From Ursus arctos (taxonomy: Eukaryota > Chordata > Mammalia > Carnivora > Ursidae), in NCBI RefSeq assembly GCF_023065955.2, contig NW_026622763.1, forward strand, positions 82,255,299-82,319,298: a DNA stretch of 64,000 nt. The letters are read 5' to 3'. This document shows positions 24,510-36,579 of this stretch, one piece after another (the first letter of the stretch is position 1; the number at the start of each line of letters is the position of its first letter). A program made the translations under genes and the position numbers. Under the pieces are notes generated by a model, which did no database searches, was not told where the DNA came from, and saw nothing but the letters and a program-made list of their open reading frames with translations.

Positions 24510-25375
24510 ACCTTCAGATTTTTTTGCCCCAAATCTGCTCCTTCTCCAGCAGTCATCCCTTCTCAATATTTGGCACTGACATTTACCAGCTTGCTCAAGC
24601 TAAAAACCACAGAGACACCCTTGGCTCCTGTCTTCCCCTTACTCCCAAATTCAGTCTGTCAGCAAGTCCTGTTAGCTCAACTTCTAAAACCTTCCTGCAT
24701 TTCTGTGCTTCTTTTCCCATCCACAGCTGTTCACTGGTCCAAGCCCCTGTCATCTTGCACATAAACAACACCAGTGACTCCTAACCAGTCGTCTACTTCT
24801 GACCCTTGCTATGATCTATTCTCCCCATGGTAGCCAGATTTCACACATGGGTCAGATCATACAGGTCCTACCTCTGCTACAAGCATCCCTTCTCACAGAA
24901 CAAAATCCAACCTCCTTGTTGCCCAGAGCCCCTACCTGATCTAGGCTCTGCCTACCTCAAGCCTTTCCTTCCATTCTCTCCCTGGCTTCCTCTCCCGGCT
25001 GTGCTGGCTTCCATGCTGTCCCTAGCTCCGCAGACGCTCCTGCAGGCACAGAAAGCTCTTCTCAGACACCTTCACATGATTTGTCCATTCACACCGTTCG
25101 AGTCTGCCCAGTGCTTTCTCCTCAGGAAGGCTTGCCCTCACCATCCTATCTAAAATAGCATTTCCCTCTTTCTCTTCTTGACTTGCTGTACTCTTCCTCT
25201 GGCTCCTATCACTATTTGAAATGATGTTACATAATTTAACTTGTTTGTTTTCTGTCTCTGCTTCTAGAATGCAGTCATCACATGGAGGGATGTGGTCTTT
25301 CTTCCACTATGATCTCAGCTCCAAGAGCAGTTCCTCGCACAATCAATATTGTAGAGCGAATGAGTGAATGGTCTC
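24510..25375 (+). repeat. L2 LINE 3' portion, sense
   Basis: The longest L2 in the window: cacccttggctcctgtcttc, cagatttcacacatgggtca, ccctacctgatctaggctct, gaaggcttgccctcaccatc, ending gcgaatgagtgaatgg. The open frames at 24524-25153 are L2-derived and broken. Confidence 0.8.
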
Positions 25376-25879
25376 ACCTTCCACCTTTCTTCTCTGGAAG
25401 AGAGCATTTGTGGATGTGGGTTCATGCTGCAGGTGACCGGGATATCTGGAGAGTAATAGATCAGCATGTGACATATATAAGAGCGAACAAGTCACCATGG
25501 GTGACTGTAGACATAAGGGGCACTTCACATGGATATTCAGGCTCTAGATTTCTGTAGCTCAGAGAGATGCTACCCCACCGGGTAAACATTAAATGCTACG
25601 CGAGGCTCACTGTAGTCATTCATAAAAATTGTAGTCATTTATGTAAGTGCTTATTGCCCCCTTCAGGTGGTTATCTTCAGGGAGAGATCATGGCTTGCTC
25701 AGCTGCCTGTATTTTCTGACAGCAATCTGTGAACAGTAGGTAATGTGTAAATACCAGCTGAACTAAATGAAATTGGTCCTTTAAAAAATTGGCATGAATT
25801 TTTAGATTCTGGTGTATGTGTGTGTGTGTACATTCGAACTAAAAATTTCTATTTTGAAGTGATTGGATTTGGAAGACAC

Positions 25880-27180
25880 ATCAGTTCTCCGCAATTCAAT
25901 TTATTAATGATCACAATCTCAATAAAAATAGCAATACATGTTTTTATGGGGCCAAAATAGCTGATACTAAAACTTCTATGAAAAAAATAAACAGGCAGGA
26001 ATAGTCAGGGAAAAGAAAAACTGAGTGGGGACTAGCCCTACCAGATATTAAAATATTCTGTGAAACCCTTATAATTAAAACAACTATTCTTGGATAGGAT
26101 GACCCAACATCACAGAGATGTCAATTTTTCCTAAGTCAATTTTTTAAAAGATTTTGAAATTTATTTTTATTTTTAGAGAGAGAGAGAAAGAGCAGGGGGA
26201 GGGGCAGAGGGAGAGAGAGAATCCTCAAGCAGACTCTACGCTGAGCACAGAACCCAGCACGGAGCTCGATCGCAGGACCCTGAGATCATGACCTGAGCTG
26301 AAACCAAGAGTCCAATGCTTTAGCAACGGAGCCACCCAGGTGTCCCTCCTAAGTCAATTTATTAGTTACCACAATCCCAATAAAAAGAGCAACAAGCTCT
26401 TTTACGGAGCCAGACAAGTTGATAATAAAGTTCATGTGGGGAAAAAATTAAAATATCATCAGGAAAATAACTTAAAAATTCAGAGAAAGATTGGATCTAT
26501 TAGATATTAAAACATACTATAAAGCCTTTATAATTCAAATAGCATGGTATTGGCCAATGACTAAATAGACTCATGGAATAGAATAAAAAGCCCAGAAATA
26601 GAACAAAATCCATCTAGGAATTTAGTGTATGAAGAAATAGCATCTCAAGCAACTGGGGAAAAGATGGACTTCCTCATAAAGGGTGCTGGGACAAATGGTA
26701 CTTTTGAAAAAAGATAAAATTAAACCGATACCTAATTCCATAGTCAAGAATCAATTCAAAATGGTTAGGGATCTTAAAGTAAAATACTAAATCATACAAG
26801 TATTAGAAGACAACATGAGTGAATTCTTTAACCCTGGTATGGAGAAATCCTCAAAATCCAAAAGCAATACAAGAAAGTATTTAATATATTTGGTTATATA
26901 CAACATTTTCAGGAAAAGTTCTTTTTTTTTTTTTTTTGGCATGGCTAAGAACCTCAGAATAAACAAAGTCAAAAGACAGCTAATAAATTGGGAGAAAATA
27001 TTTGTAAGGCATAGCACAGATAAAGGGCTAATATCCTTAATAAGCAAGGAACTCTTAAAAATGGAGAGACAAAGAACCAAAAACTTGATGGGAAAATGTG
27101 AAAAATACATTGGTAGACAATTCTGGCAAGAAAAGCAGAAAAACAGTTTTAATTTGTGGTTAAATAAGAAGTAAATCACC
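25880..27180 (+). mobile_element. L1 ORF2 3' region, sense, with internal partial duplication and nested SINE
   Basis: L1 ORF2 text appears twice. The segment 'cacaatc(t/c)caataaaaa(t/g)agcaa' plus following text occurs at about 25910 and again at about 26371, on either side of the SINE. After the first copy reaches ataattaaaacaactatt it jumps back to ggatgacccaacatcacaga, which belongs upstream. The 119-codon frame at 26815-27174 is a remnant of the ORF2 C-terminal region. A 15-T run at 26922-26937 interrupts it. Confidence 0.8.
26140..26346 (-). repeat. SINEC, antisense, nested in L1
   Basis: Ends aacggagccacccaggtgtccc. Target duplication cctaagtcaattt on both sides. Confidence 0.9.
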
Positions 27181-27240
27181 CGAGAAAGAAAGAAAAAGGA
27201 AGAAAGAAAGAAAAAAAGAAAGAAAGAAAGAAAGAAAGAC
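27181..27240. repeat. (GAAA)n microsatellite at the L1 tail
   Basis: gaaagaaagaaa units with interruptions, directly following the L1 3' end. Confidence 0.9.
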
Positions 27241-27249
27241 CACCCGTCT

Positions 27250-28690
27250 CAGTCTCCATCAAGAAACAGAAGACCCAAACAAGATAACTTAGGAGAGCTT
27301 AATAGAGTCAGGATTCAGGGAAGCTAATAAAGAATGATGAGTGCCCTGGAACTAGCGAGAGCCAGGAAGCCATCACTACCCTAGGTCTGCCAAAAGGGAA
27401 GGCTGCCTGGGGAGCCATGGAGCCAGTACGCAATGGCTCAGCTGGGAGGAGCTGCAGGAATAAATGCCAGGACTTCATTCATATCCCACCGCCAACGGCC
27501 ACTGACCTGCTGCTATTGCCTAGAGGCTGAACTCCACCAGAAGCCTCCTGGAACACAGAGCAGGTGAAAACAGGTCAAGACATCTGGAGAGATGAATGGG
27601 AAATATTCAGTATTTCAAACATAGGGCGCACCATACGCAAAACTGAGAGCCTCAAATGATCATGAGGCAGCTCTCTGTAGAAGATAGGAACTTGAGTCCG
27701 CTCGCCTTTATGAATGAGAACTGGACAGGAGCAGAGTTATACTTGAATTTCTATTCTCATGAAGTTTTACAATAGGTGTTGTTATAGTCCTAGCAATAAA
27801 AGTGTGGCAGATGAAGATAATCAGGGATTTTTGACTCTAGTCCTATTGAGAATGAGACTATGTCTCCTCTCCTTGATTTTAGTCAGGCTGTCTGTTTTGA
27901 CCACAGAACAATATGGAAGTGCAGTTCCAGGCTTGGTCTTAAGAGACTGACACCTTCTATTTCCATCTGCTGGGACATTGCCTAGAATCCTGAGTTGCCA
28001 TGGAGGAAGTCTGACCATCCAGAGGCTGCCATCAAATAAGGAAGCCTAAGCTGGCAGTATAAAGAAACCCTGTGAAGGAAGAGAAAGGGAAAGATCTAGA
28101 GAGACGCCCCGCCAGTACCTGAAGCCCCCCCCCCCGCCGCCTTGCCCCCCTCCCCCCGAAGGCGTTCAACTCATTTCAAATGAGGCCCCAGGCATTCTGG
28201 AACAGAAATGAGCTGAGCCTTGCTGTGTCCCACCCAAATATTATCATAATAAGTTGTTTCAAGCCACTAAGTTTATTATACATCAATAGGTCATGTGAAA
28301 AGAATTGGGTATGTGGAAATGGGGTGCTGCTGTAATGAATCCCTAAACCACGTGACATTGGCTTTGGGACAGGGTGGCAGGGAGACACACAGAAGGCTGT
28401 GAGAGGACTGCTGGTGGGGGAGTGAAGGACTGTGAGAAGAATGTTGCTGGAGGCTGGAGAACACAGACCTCTGTTATACAGTGGCAGAGGGTGTGGCAAC
28501 ATTGTCACCTGCAATCGGACTGTTGGCTACGTAATAACTCATGGGCTCACCAGGGAGCAGGGAGGGCAGAACCAGGAAGTTCCATCTGGCTTTTCCTAGT
28601 CGCTTATGTTAAGCTATGAGACCAGAGCGATGATCTGATGAAGAAACTGATCAAGTGTTTCACAGAATTGGAAGGAAACACAAAGAAAGC
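27250..28690 (+). mobile_element. MaLR (MLT1-like) LTR and internal fragment
   Basis: An ERVL-MaLR relic. At 28225-28280 the MLT1-type 3' end is seen (aagttgtttcaagccactaagtttat). It is followed by internal-type text at 28355-28560 (acagacctctgttatacagtggcagagg, gtgtggcaacattgtcacctgcaat). 27250-27600 is repeat-like too but may be a different element. A C-rich run lies at 28125-28155. The small open frame at 28374-28619 derives from this element. No intact viral gene remains. Confidence 0.65.
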
Positions 28691-29404
28691 AGGATTTACA
28701 GTGTTCTAAAATAAAATTGTTTGTCATCCACAGTCCCTCTCAAGAAGAGATTCCCTAATGAGAAATGACTTCCGGGCTAAGGTCGAATCCAGAGTGTGGC
28801 TGTGAGGAGCTTTGCCAGAAGAATGCAAGGGTAGCCCCCGCAGTACCTCTAAGAATCTTCTATGTGCCTCATAGACCGTCTCTGTAAACAACAGAGCTTT
28901 TGAGAGTTTCAAGGGTATTGCTCCACACTGGCCTCAACGGAGGCCCCAAATTTCTAATGTGTAAAATGGGCATATTCACATCTCCTGCTGGCTATTAAAA
29001 TACCATCCATTTGTTCTAAATAGAGCCAAGTGTCCGCTACGTCCCAGGCGCTGTACCACTGCTTGTAAATTCCCAATAGATATCAATCTTCAGCATTCTG
29101 GAACAAGAAATGGGAATCCCTAGGAATTCTTGGGAATTCTCAACATCATAAGTTATTCTGTATTTTTCTATAATACCTTCTTTACATGTTTTAAATGACT
29201 GACCATGATAAACAGTGAACCATTTTTCTATGATAAGGTCATACTAAAAGCTTCTGAAGCTTTCTGTGAAAAAGGTAGTAATAAAAGCACAGTTTATTAT
29301 TATTATGAACATATGTATTGGTACAAGATAGTAATACATTTCAATGACATGTAAAAATAATCTCTACCTGATACAGATGTTTGATAATAGAAAATATTAA
29401 AAGA
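28691..29404. other. Intergenic, no gene recognised
   Basis: Contains a weak MIR-like scrap near 28950 (taatgtgtaaaatgggcata). Otherwise featureless. Confidence 0.4.
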
Positions 29405-29600
29405 GGGGTGCCTGGGTGGCTCAGTTGGGTAGGCATCTGCCTTCTGCTCCGGTCCCAATCCCAGGGCCTGGGATCAAGCCCGGAGTAAGGCTCCCTGCTC
29501 AGTGGGGAGTCTGCTTCTCCCTCTCCCTCTGCCCCTCCCCCCACCTCCACTTGTGCCCGTGCATGTGCTCTCTCTCTAATAAAAAAAAATCTTTAAAAAA
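29405..29600 (+). repeat. SINEC, sense, young
   Basis: Head ggggtgcctgggtggctcag. Target duplication agaaaatattaaaagagg before and agaaaatattaaaagaag after. Confidence 0.9.
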
Positions 29601-29819
29601 GAAAATATTAAAAGAAGGAAATATCAACATAAAGCAAATCAAAAGTAATTTTAAAAATTGAAAAATACACTTAAATTTTAAGTTATCATTCTTAAAATGA
29701 AATTTAAAAACTTATAAAGCATAAATTGCCCTAATTGTCTTGATCTTTGTTTTATGACAAATATTTCAGATGTAGAAAAATTTTTCATTGTGTGTTTACA
29801 TGAGTTGAATTGTTAAGAA

Positions 29820-30960
29820 TGTGTCTAGAAGCATCTTCAAGTTGGTCGTTAAAGTACATGTTGCTTATTGTAAGTTCATTTCCTTTTTTCCAATGATTAA
29901 AATATTGTCTTCTCTGATTTTGATCTTGCCCTTGAAGTCCATATTATTTTTGCTAATCCAGACTTTAGATCAGTGTCAGACTTCACGATGGATAGACCAC
30001 AACTCATCTCTTTGCATTTCTTCTGATAAAGCACATTTTCTTTCACAAGTCTTTCCATTAATGATTTTGCTAATTGAACTACTTCATTCCTGTTTGCCAA
30101 AGCAAAAAAGCTGTCCACCTCCTATAAACTACTAATAGTGCTTTAATGTTTAATGAAGGATATTAGACCTTTATTCTGCATTAAGCAATTCAATTCTAAT
30201 TTCTTTTAAGAGCATACTGCTCAAAGCAGAATTTCTGATTTTGCTTAGAAGACTTTGCATCATGGTTGCTTCACACTTTGACTGCTAATTAAACTGGTTT
30301 TAAGCAATTTCAATGCCTCACAATTTCAAAATACTCCTCTTTCCAAAAGTATCCTAGTTTCAGAGGGCAGAAAATAATTTTTATCAGATTTAGAGTCTTT
30401 AAAATCTTTTCGATCTTTTTTTTTTTCTGTTAGTGTGTTACACAGTGTTTTGCAGTTCATAATCACCTGTATATTTTCTCCCTATTCTTGTTGCAAAAAT
30501 GAATTTCTCACTGGAGAAAATTCTTAAAAGTTTCACCATTTTTCCTCTTCTAGAAATTGCCAGAGGGACGTCATCTTGCAGCTCACACTGATTGCTACCA
30601 GTGACATCACCTGAATCGGAATTACTTGCTTTCCTCTTTCTCAGGCTCAGAATCTGCTCTGCTCGCTGTTCTCGATGCTCTTTCAGGTGTTTGAGTGAGA
30701 CACTTGGGGTACAGAGAAGTAGCATCCCTCCTGAAAACTTCCCCAACTTCTTGCACTGTGTGACCGCTAATTACAGAGGCTGGTGGAGTCCTTCAAACGA
30801 GTAACATCTCCATGAAGAGTGTCAAACTTTATTTCCTGTGGGAAGAGTTATAATACTTTCCTCAACGGATTTCTTGATGGATTCTTCTTGGAATTCAAAA
30901 TAACACCAGCTTTCTCAGAAACTCTGGGAGGGAATTCCTGCATGGAAATATCGTACAGTC
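29820..30960 (-). pseudogene. Probable decayed retrocopy of an unidentified coding gene
   Basis: I do not recognise the parent gene. On the minus strand, several stretches look protein-like but lie in different frames, interrupted by stops and frameshifts and with no splice signals between them. Going 5' to 3': about 30830-30960 (containing EFPPRVSEKAGVI), 30438-30746 (a basic, Ser-rich stretch with KHLKEHREQRAEQILSLRKR) and 29897-30118 (a helical stretch with NRNEVVQLAKSLMERLVKEN, then KSDTDLKSGLAK). Charge-rich heptad-like composition suggests a coiled-coil protein. It could also be a decayed repeat ORF. The lack of L1 or LTR protein motifs makes me favour a retropseudogene. Confidence 0.35.
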
Positions 30961-31059
30961 GCAGGCGCTAGGGATACTGCGGGGGGCTAGAGAGACCCGG
31001 ACCCTGCTCTCACGGAAACGCAAATGAATGAGCTGTTTCGGGGAGTGAAGAAAAGAGGG

Positions 31060-31480
31060 TGATGTGTCTGGGGACGGGTGTGGTTAGTTAATACTAACTA
31101 ACATTTAGTTAGTATTAAGGTGTGGTGGCATGTAATAGAAAAGCTACAAGTAGCACTGATTTAAAGAAACAGTTCGTTTCTTTCCCGCATAAAAGATCCC
31201 TAGAGGCTGATGTCGTATGCTTGGCCCCCATTCCACAGTTCCATTAGTTCTTCTGGCTCCTATCTGTCTGTCATCACTGCCATCTCAGGATGCAAGATGC
31301 CTCCAGAAGTTCCAGTTATTACATCTGCATTCCAGATAGTAGGAGAAAGGCAAATAGGAAGAAAGGCTTGTCTGCTTCTCTTCAAGGAGGCTTCTAGGAA
31401 GTCCCACCCCACATTTTCACTTATATCCCATTAGCCAGAAACATGGCCATGTCCAGCTGCTAGCGAGGCTGGGCAGTGTG
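31060..31480. repeat. Ancient interspersed repeat, unassigned
   Basis: ccattagccagaaacatggc followed by gtccagctgctagcgaggctgg is widespread mammalian repeat text. The palindromic 'gttagttaatactaactaac' sits at its left edge. Confidence 0.45.
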
Positions 31481-31559
31481 GACTGGTATCCTGGACAGCA
31501 AAGTGCCCCGCTGGAGAGCAGGGTTCTGGTGGGAAGGGCAGACAGGAGTGGGTTTAGGA

Positions 31560-31780
31560 AGTCTTTTCCTAGGAAGTGACAATCTGGAGCTTGAATGATA
31601 GGAAGCATCTTGTTAGATGATAGGAGCAGAACATTTCAAGCAAGAGGGACAGCAGTGCAGAACTTAGGTGATGCAAAATATGTGATGTGAGGAAGGAAGG
31701 AACCAGAGGAGAGGAGAAAGTCCTGGAGGTAGGCAATGGCTAGACCATGTAAGTTTTTACCCATTACTACAAAAGCTTTC
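31560..31780 (+). repeat. Ancient interspersed repeat, family unassigned (copy 3 of 4)
   Basis: gagcagaacatttcaagcaa, gggacagcagtgcagaactt, aatggctagaccatgtaag. Same family pattern as at 8.7, 17.9 and 62.5 kb. Confidence 0.5.
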
Positions 31781-33010
31781 CATTCATTTCTAGAAATTTC
31801 CTAGAATGCTTGGCTGTAATAGATGTTAAGTCTACTTTCAAATACACTGGAAAGGTCTTGGTTTAATCCTGATTTCATCCTAGATTATTTAACAGGATGT
31901 GGCAAATTGCTGTTTGTTCTGCCTTGGATTTGTCTATGGATGGCAACGTGTATAATTATATTTGCTCATTAGCACCCTCAGTGAGAAACAGATAATATCA
32001 TGTAGGAGATCCACTGTGGAATGCTCTGTAGGGGTGTGGGGTGCAGCAGATAGGAGAGACTTGGGCATGGCTGGGGGTACTAATAAATTAAAAATAGTAC
32101 CATATCTGTGATTTGTGGTTGGCTCTTTCAGTATGTGTAAAAGCCAAGAAAAGATTTTTTAAAATCACTCCTCTTCCACTTTTTATCTTTTTTCTTTCTA
32201 AGGTCATGAGCATTTGGTAGGAATTCGTATCCTACAATTGGGCAAGGCTGCGCAACATTTACGTGTAAATATTCACTTGAGTTTTTAGAATCTGTTGCGC
32301 ATTTTGCGCTCCTCTAACGCTCAAAGAGAGGCGAAGCTAAGCAAAAGCGGCGTAAACTTTCCGCTGTTAGGGGAATTGCCACAATTGCCTGTCTGTGGTC
32401 TCCCTCTAGTGGACTATTTGGGCATAACATCTAAATGCTGCCTGACAACCGTTCTTCTCCAATATCCTCATCTGCCAGTACCCACTTCCCCTAAGTGTTA
32501 AGGCAGCAGTGTCTCCTGAGCTGAGCACAACCTCCCATATACTTAGACAACCAAAGAAATGAGCTGTAAAAATGAGCTCTAGGTTTTTAGGTAAAGCCTC
32601 AGAACCCCCTGCTCTTCCTCTCAGTTCATTTTATTCCAAAGTGTTTGGCGTTTTTTGTCCAAATGCTTGGCATTCTACCCTCATGTCACATCCATCCTCG
32701 GGTCCCCTGAATTTTATCTTCTTCCTAACAGTATTCCTGCCTGTTGACCTCCATGCTGTACGTGTGTGTGTGTGCGTGCGCACATGTATGTGTCCCACTG
32801 CCTGCTTGGAGGTGGGTGGGGCTTAAGATAAGAGTGTGAAGTTGAGTGTGTTGGGACATGGGGGAAGGAAGTGAAAAGGGGTCCAAACTTCCCATCAAAG
32901 GAACTGAAGCTGGCAAGATTCCCCTGCAACCCAATATTTTTTCTTAACAAAGGTGAAATGTACAGACATGGAAATACACTTTGAATGTATTGAGGTTTTT
33001 TTCCCAAAGG
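31781..33010. other. Intergenic, no gene recognised
   Basis: A (TG)n/(GC) simple run at 32760-32785. Open frames at 32295-32501 and 32572-32826 have no recognisable motif. Confidence 0.4.
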
Positions 33011-33186
33011 TTTAATTAATTAATTAATTTGTCAGACAGAGAGCACAAGGAGGGGGAGCAGCAGGCAGACGGAGAAGCAGGCTCCCCACTGAGCAGGGAG
33101 CCCAATGCGGGACTCGATCTCAGGACCCTGGGATCATGACCTGAGCCAAAGACAGACGCTTAACCAGCTGAGCCACCCAGGGATCC
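33011..33186 (-). repeat. SINEC, antisense, with TTAA-rich tail
   Basis: Ends accagctgagccacccagggatccc. The tail has become (TTAA)n at 33012-33028. Confidence 0.9.
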
Positions 33187-33379
33187 CTTTGGTTTTGGTA
33201 AAGATAAGCAAAATAAGTTAACAGTGATCCTCCTTGGTAAAGCCTGAAGGTTTACGGTAAAATAATCATAATAGAGATGACCTAGAATGATGCAAAATGA
33301 AATCCGCTGTATCGCTGCATTCCCGGTACGAAAGGAAACAGACAAGCCGCCTTTTCCTTGTGGAGGTGATTGAAGTGAG

Positions 33380-33565
33380 GGCAGCACTGAAATTGTCTGA
33401 AGAACTGGGACTGAGGTTTCACTTGCCCATTTTCCATTTCTGGGGCTTGGGGCAAGTCACGTGCTCTGAGTCTCATCTGTTAGAGGGAGGATATTCATGT
33501 CCATCCCACAGGGTTGGAACAGAGATCGCGTGCGACTTTGAGAAAGTCCTTTGTAAATTGTGAAG
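33380..33565 (+). repeat. MIR, sense
   Basis: ttggggcaagtcacgtgctctg, tctcatctgttagagggagg, ccatcccacagggttggaac. Confidence 0.65.
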
Positions 33566-34518
33566 CCCTAATCAAACATGGAGTTTTCTTATTATAGTGT
33601 AGTTCCATAGGTACCCATGTCTTTTTTTTTTAAGGGGGAGAGGTGAGGCCCAGGGTGTTGAACACAAGGACAATACTGATGGGGTAAGTAGTTGGATTAG
33701 ATCAAGTATTTACATAAATATTTCCTGAAGGTTCTCTGTCAGCTACAGCAGATTGAACCCCCACGCTTCCCACTACAATGTATTAGCTCCTATCCCAGCA
33801 AAACCGGCCCTAAATGTTATAATCATCACCGGCCTTCGGTGTTTCCTCCCATCAACTTGACTACAAAGCCGAGAGTTAGATTTCTAAGAATTACCGACGA
33901 CAGTGTTACTCCTCTGCGTAGACCCAGCATGACACCTTCTTGTCTGTAGAACAGAGGCCTTAGCATGGCATCTGACACTATTCATGCGCTGGCCCCAACC
34001 TCTCTGTCTAACTTCATTTTCTCCGAATGCCCGTCTTCTACCCACCATGGCTGGAAGGATCTGGGCCTCTGGTACAGTACCCAATTGTGCCCAAGGATGG
34101 CCACGGGCCAACTGCAGAAGTCTGATCGAGTGGCCAGTACAGTTGGAAATAGGAAGCAGGCCAGAGGTCAGGAGCCGGGGGACTCAAGATCTTCAGGAAG
34201 TGATGTATGAGGTGGAAATGAGCCAGGAGGGGGGGAGATGGTGACCTGAGTAGGACTGGGCCGGTAGGAGCTGGGTTTACTGGACGCTGATGATTTGGCA
34301 CACGGTATACCGGCCAGACGCAAAGGTACAAATGGCAGTCACACCCTCAGCCCAACGTGCCTGCCCTCCTCTTTGTCTGGGTCTGCTTCTTAATTTCTGT
34401 CCTATTTTTATGTGACATTCACAGACCAAGTAGCCCTGTGGACGTAGAGCCCGTGAGATACACACAACCTTACATACCTGGTTATGAAGTTCTGTCGAAT
34501 GGACATCTGTAATGTCTT
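33566..34518. other. Intergenic, no gene recognised
   Basis: Overlapping open frames on both strands at 33884-34331 without motifs. No splice or promoter context was found. Confidence 0.4.
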
Positions 34519-34700
34519 GGGGCGCCTGGGTGGCTCAGTGGGCTAAGCGTCTGCTTTCAGCTCAGGTCATGATCCCAGGGTCCTGAGATGGAGTCCCACA
34601 TCGGGCTCCCCGCACAGCGGCGAGCCTGCTTCTCCCTCTGCCTGCTGCTTCTCCTGCTTGTGCTCTCTCGCCCTCTGACAAATAAATAAAATAAAATCTT
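34519..34700 (+). repeat. SINEC, sense
   Basis: Head ggggcgcctgggtggctcag. Target duplication gtaatgtcttg on both sides. Confidence 0.9.
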
Positions 34701-34789
34701 GTAATGTCTTGATATTAAGAACCGAAACAGAATTAGCAGACTATTTGCCTTGTGTGCCATGGTCACAGCTATTTAAACACTTTGCTCCA

Positions 34790-34906
34790 GGGGCGCCCAG
34801 CTGGCTCAGTCGGAAGAGCCTGCAACTCTTGATCTTGGGCTTGGGGGTTCATGCCCCGTGTTGCATGTAGAAATTACAGAAAAAAATAAATAAACTTAAA
34901 AAAAAT
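34790..34906 (+). repeat. Short tRNA-like SINE, sense
   Basis: ggggcgcccagctggctcag, then agagcctgcaactcttgatc and gggggttcatgccccg (B-box-like), with a short A-rich tail. It lacks the CT-rich middle of SINEC. Flanks acactttgctcc and tactttgttc. Confidence 0.8.
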
Positions 34907-34934
34907 AGATACTTTGTTCAGAAGGCAAATTATC

Positions 34935-35115
34935 CCGGTGGTTGCCAGTCCTGCCTCCATGTTAGAATCAGCTGGGGGAACTTTGCAAACATTGGGATGC
35001 CTCAGAATAACTCAGTCTCATCTTTGGGGTGAAGCCAAGCTTCAGGATTTTTGGGAAAACTCCCCCAGGTGATCCAAATATGCAGCCAGCACGGAAAACC
35101 ACTGCTCTGGAGGAA
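34935..35115 (+). repeat. MER3/MER5-like hAT relic
   Basis: gaatcagctgggggaacttt, the central gcctcagaataactcagtct, and cccccaggtgatccaaatat, then aaaaccactgctctgg. Confidence 0.5.
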
Positions 35116-35615
35116 TGTGTCAGAGCGCTGGGCTGATGGGGTTTGGGCAGGTGCTGCACTGATGGTCTGTGGAGGGAGGAAGTGGTAAGAAGAGATGGCA
35201 AGAATCTACTAGACACTGAAGAGACATATGTACCCATTAAAGAATTACAAACTCAAGATGGAAAAAAAAGATGGCATCCAGAAATAACACAGATTAAAAA
35301 AATATTGTCTTAGGAAACATTTCCACAATCTAAAGGTAAAAAATAAATGAATTACAAAGAAAGGAATGAAAGTCCACTAAGCAATTCATAATTATCCTTA
35401 TTAAAGGAGAAAATATGATTGTTTCCCTAAAAGGGAGGGAGGTTAAGCTTTAAATGAACTTCTATCCACATTTATTAAAACATTCAAGTATGAATAGCTG
35501 TTCACTTGGGGGAGAGTCTAGGAATGTGTTTGAAGTTGAGTGGCTCTGTGAGCAGAAGTTTTGTTACGGAATAATTACGTGTGTCTACCCCCATGTTAAG
35601 TAGAACAAGGTCCAG
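35116..35615. other. Intergenic, no gene recognised
   Basis: AT-rich unique-looking text, no coding signal. Confidence 0.4.
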
Positions 35616-35619
35616 CTCA

Positions 35620-35810
35620 ATATGGGCTTCCTGAATGTTATTGCATTTGCTCCTCACAGAAAGCTGGTGAGGCAGATAGGGCAGGAATTTGTGCTGGCAT
35701 GTGACAGAAAAGGAAACTGAGGCTCAGAGAATCACATAAAACCATGCAACTCAGAAGAAGCATATTGGGCACTTGTGACCCCAAATCAAACCTCTTCTTG
35801 TCACACAATC
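35620..35810 (-). repeat. MIR, antisense
   Basis: ttgctcctcacagaaagctg, aaaaggaaactgaggctcag, gaatcacataaaaccatgca. Confidence 0.75.
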
Positions 35811-36371
35811 CCACTGCTAGTTACAAGCGGGAGTTTTACAAAGCATTGGTTTTAGAACTTTACAGAAGTTCCAAGTCTGGTTTTCAAAATGAGATAATAG
35901 ATTAAAGGGCCATATTAGGCATATGGTTGTGTGAAGACTCGGCCATTCAAAGGAGTGAGGGAGGGAGGAAATCCCACAGGGTTGGGATCACTCCCAGACT
36001 GGCCTTGAACAGATCAGCAAGGTCATTGACCCTAGTTTCTAGACAGTTTGTGGTAGAACCATCTTACAACTTTACACATTAATTCCATTCCAGGGTCTAC
36101 TCACTTTCATCAACAGGAAGCTCTTACTTAACCCTAAGTTCTTCCAGTAACATGTGAAAAAAAAAAAAAACCATTCTAAATTCCAAGGAAGAAGGAAATC
36201 ATGTTCTGTTTCATAAAGTTGAAGTTGACAGGCTGTTGACCTGAGAAATCAGAGTGTTATCAATAGACTTTGGCATCTGTGTTCCTCATAATGATGGAGC
36301 TGGTAGCTAGCTTGCCCCTTAAGTAGCTGGGGTATTTGCTACATGCTGTGGCATAAAACAAGCTACCAACT
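35811..36371. other. Intergenic, no gene recognised
   Basis: An A14 run at 36159-36172; nothing else notable. Confidence 0.4.
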
Positions 36372-36570
36372 GGGGCGTCTGGGTGGTGCAGTTGGTTAAG
36401 GGTCCAATTCTTGATTTTGGTTCAGGTCATGATCTCAGGGTCCTGGGATCGAGCCCTGCATTAAGCTCCCTTTTCAGTGAGGAGTCTTCTTCTCCCTCTC
36501 CCTCTGCCCCTCTCCCCGCTTGTGCTGTCTCTCTCTCTCTCAAAAGAATAAATAAAATCCTTAAAAATAA
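36372..36570 (+). repeat. SINEC, sense (first of a tandem cluster)
   Basis: Head ggggcgtctgggtggtgcag, tail gaataaataaaatcc. Confidence 0.9.
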
Positions 36571-36579
36571 AGACTTTCT

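Noticed and set aside
26815..27174. 119-codon open frame as a host gene
   Set aside because: It is a remnant of L1 ORF2, with a T-run encoding poly-Phe, in a decayed L1.
34790..34906. tRNA gene
   Set aside because: A- and B-box-like text is present, but it is the head of a SINE with an A-rich tail and target duplication. Cloverleaf pairing is not kept.
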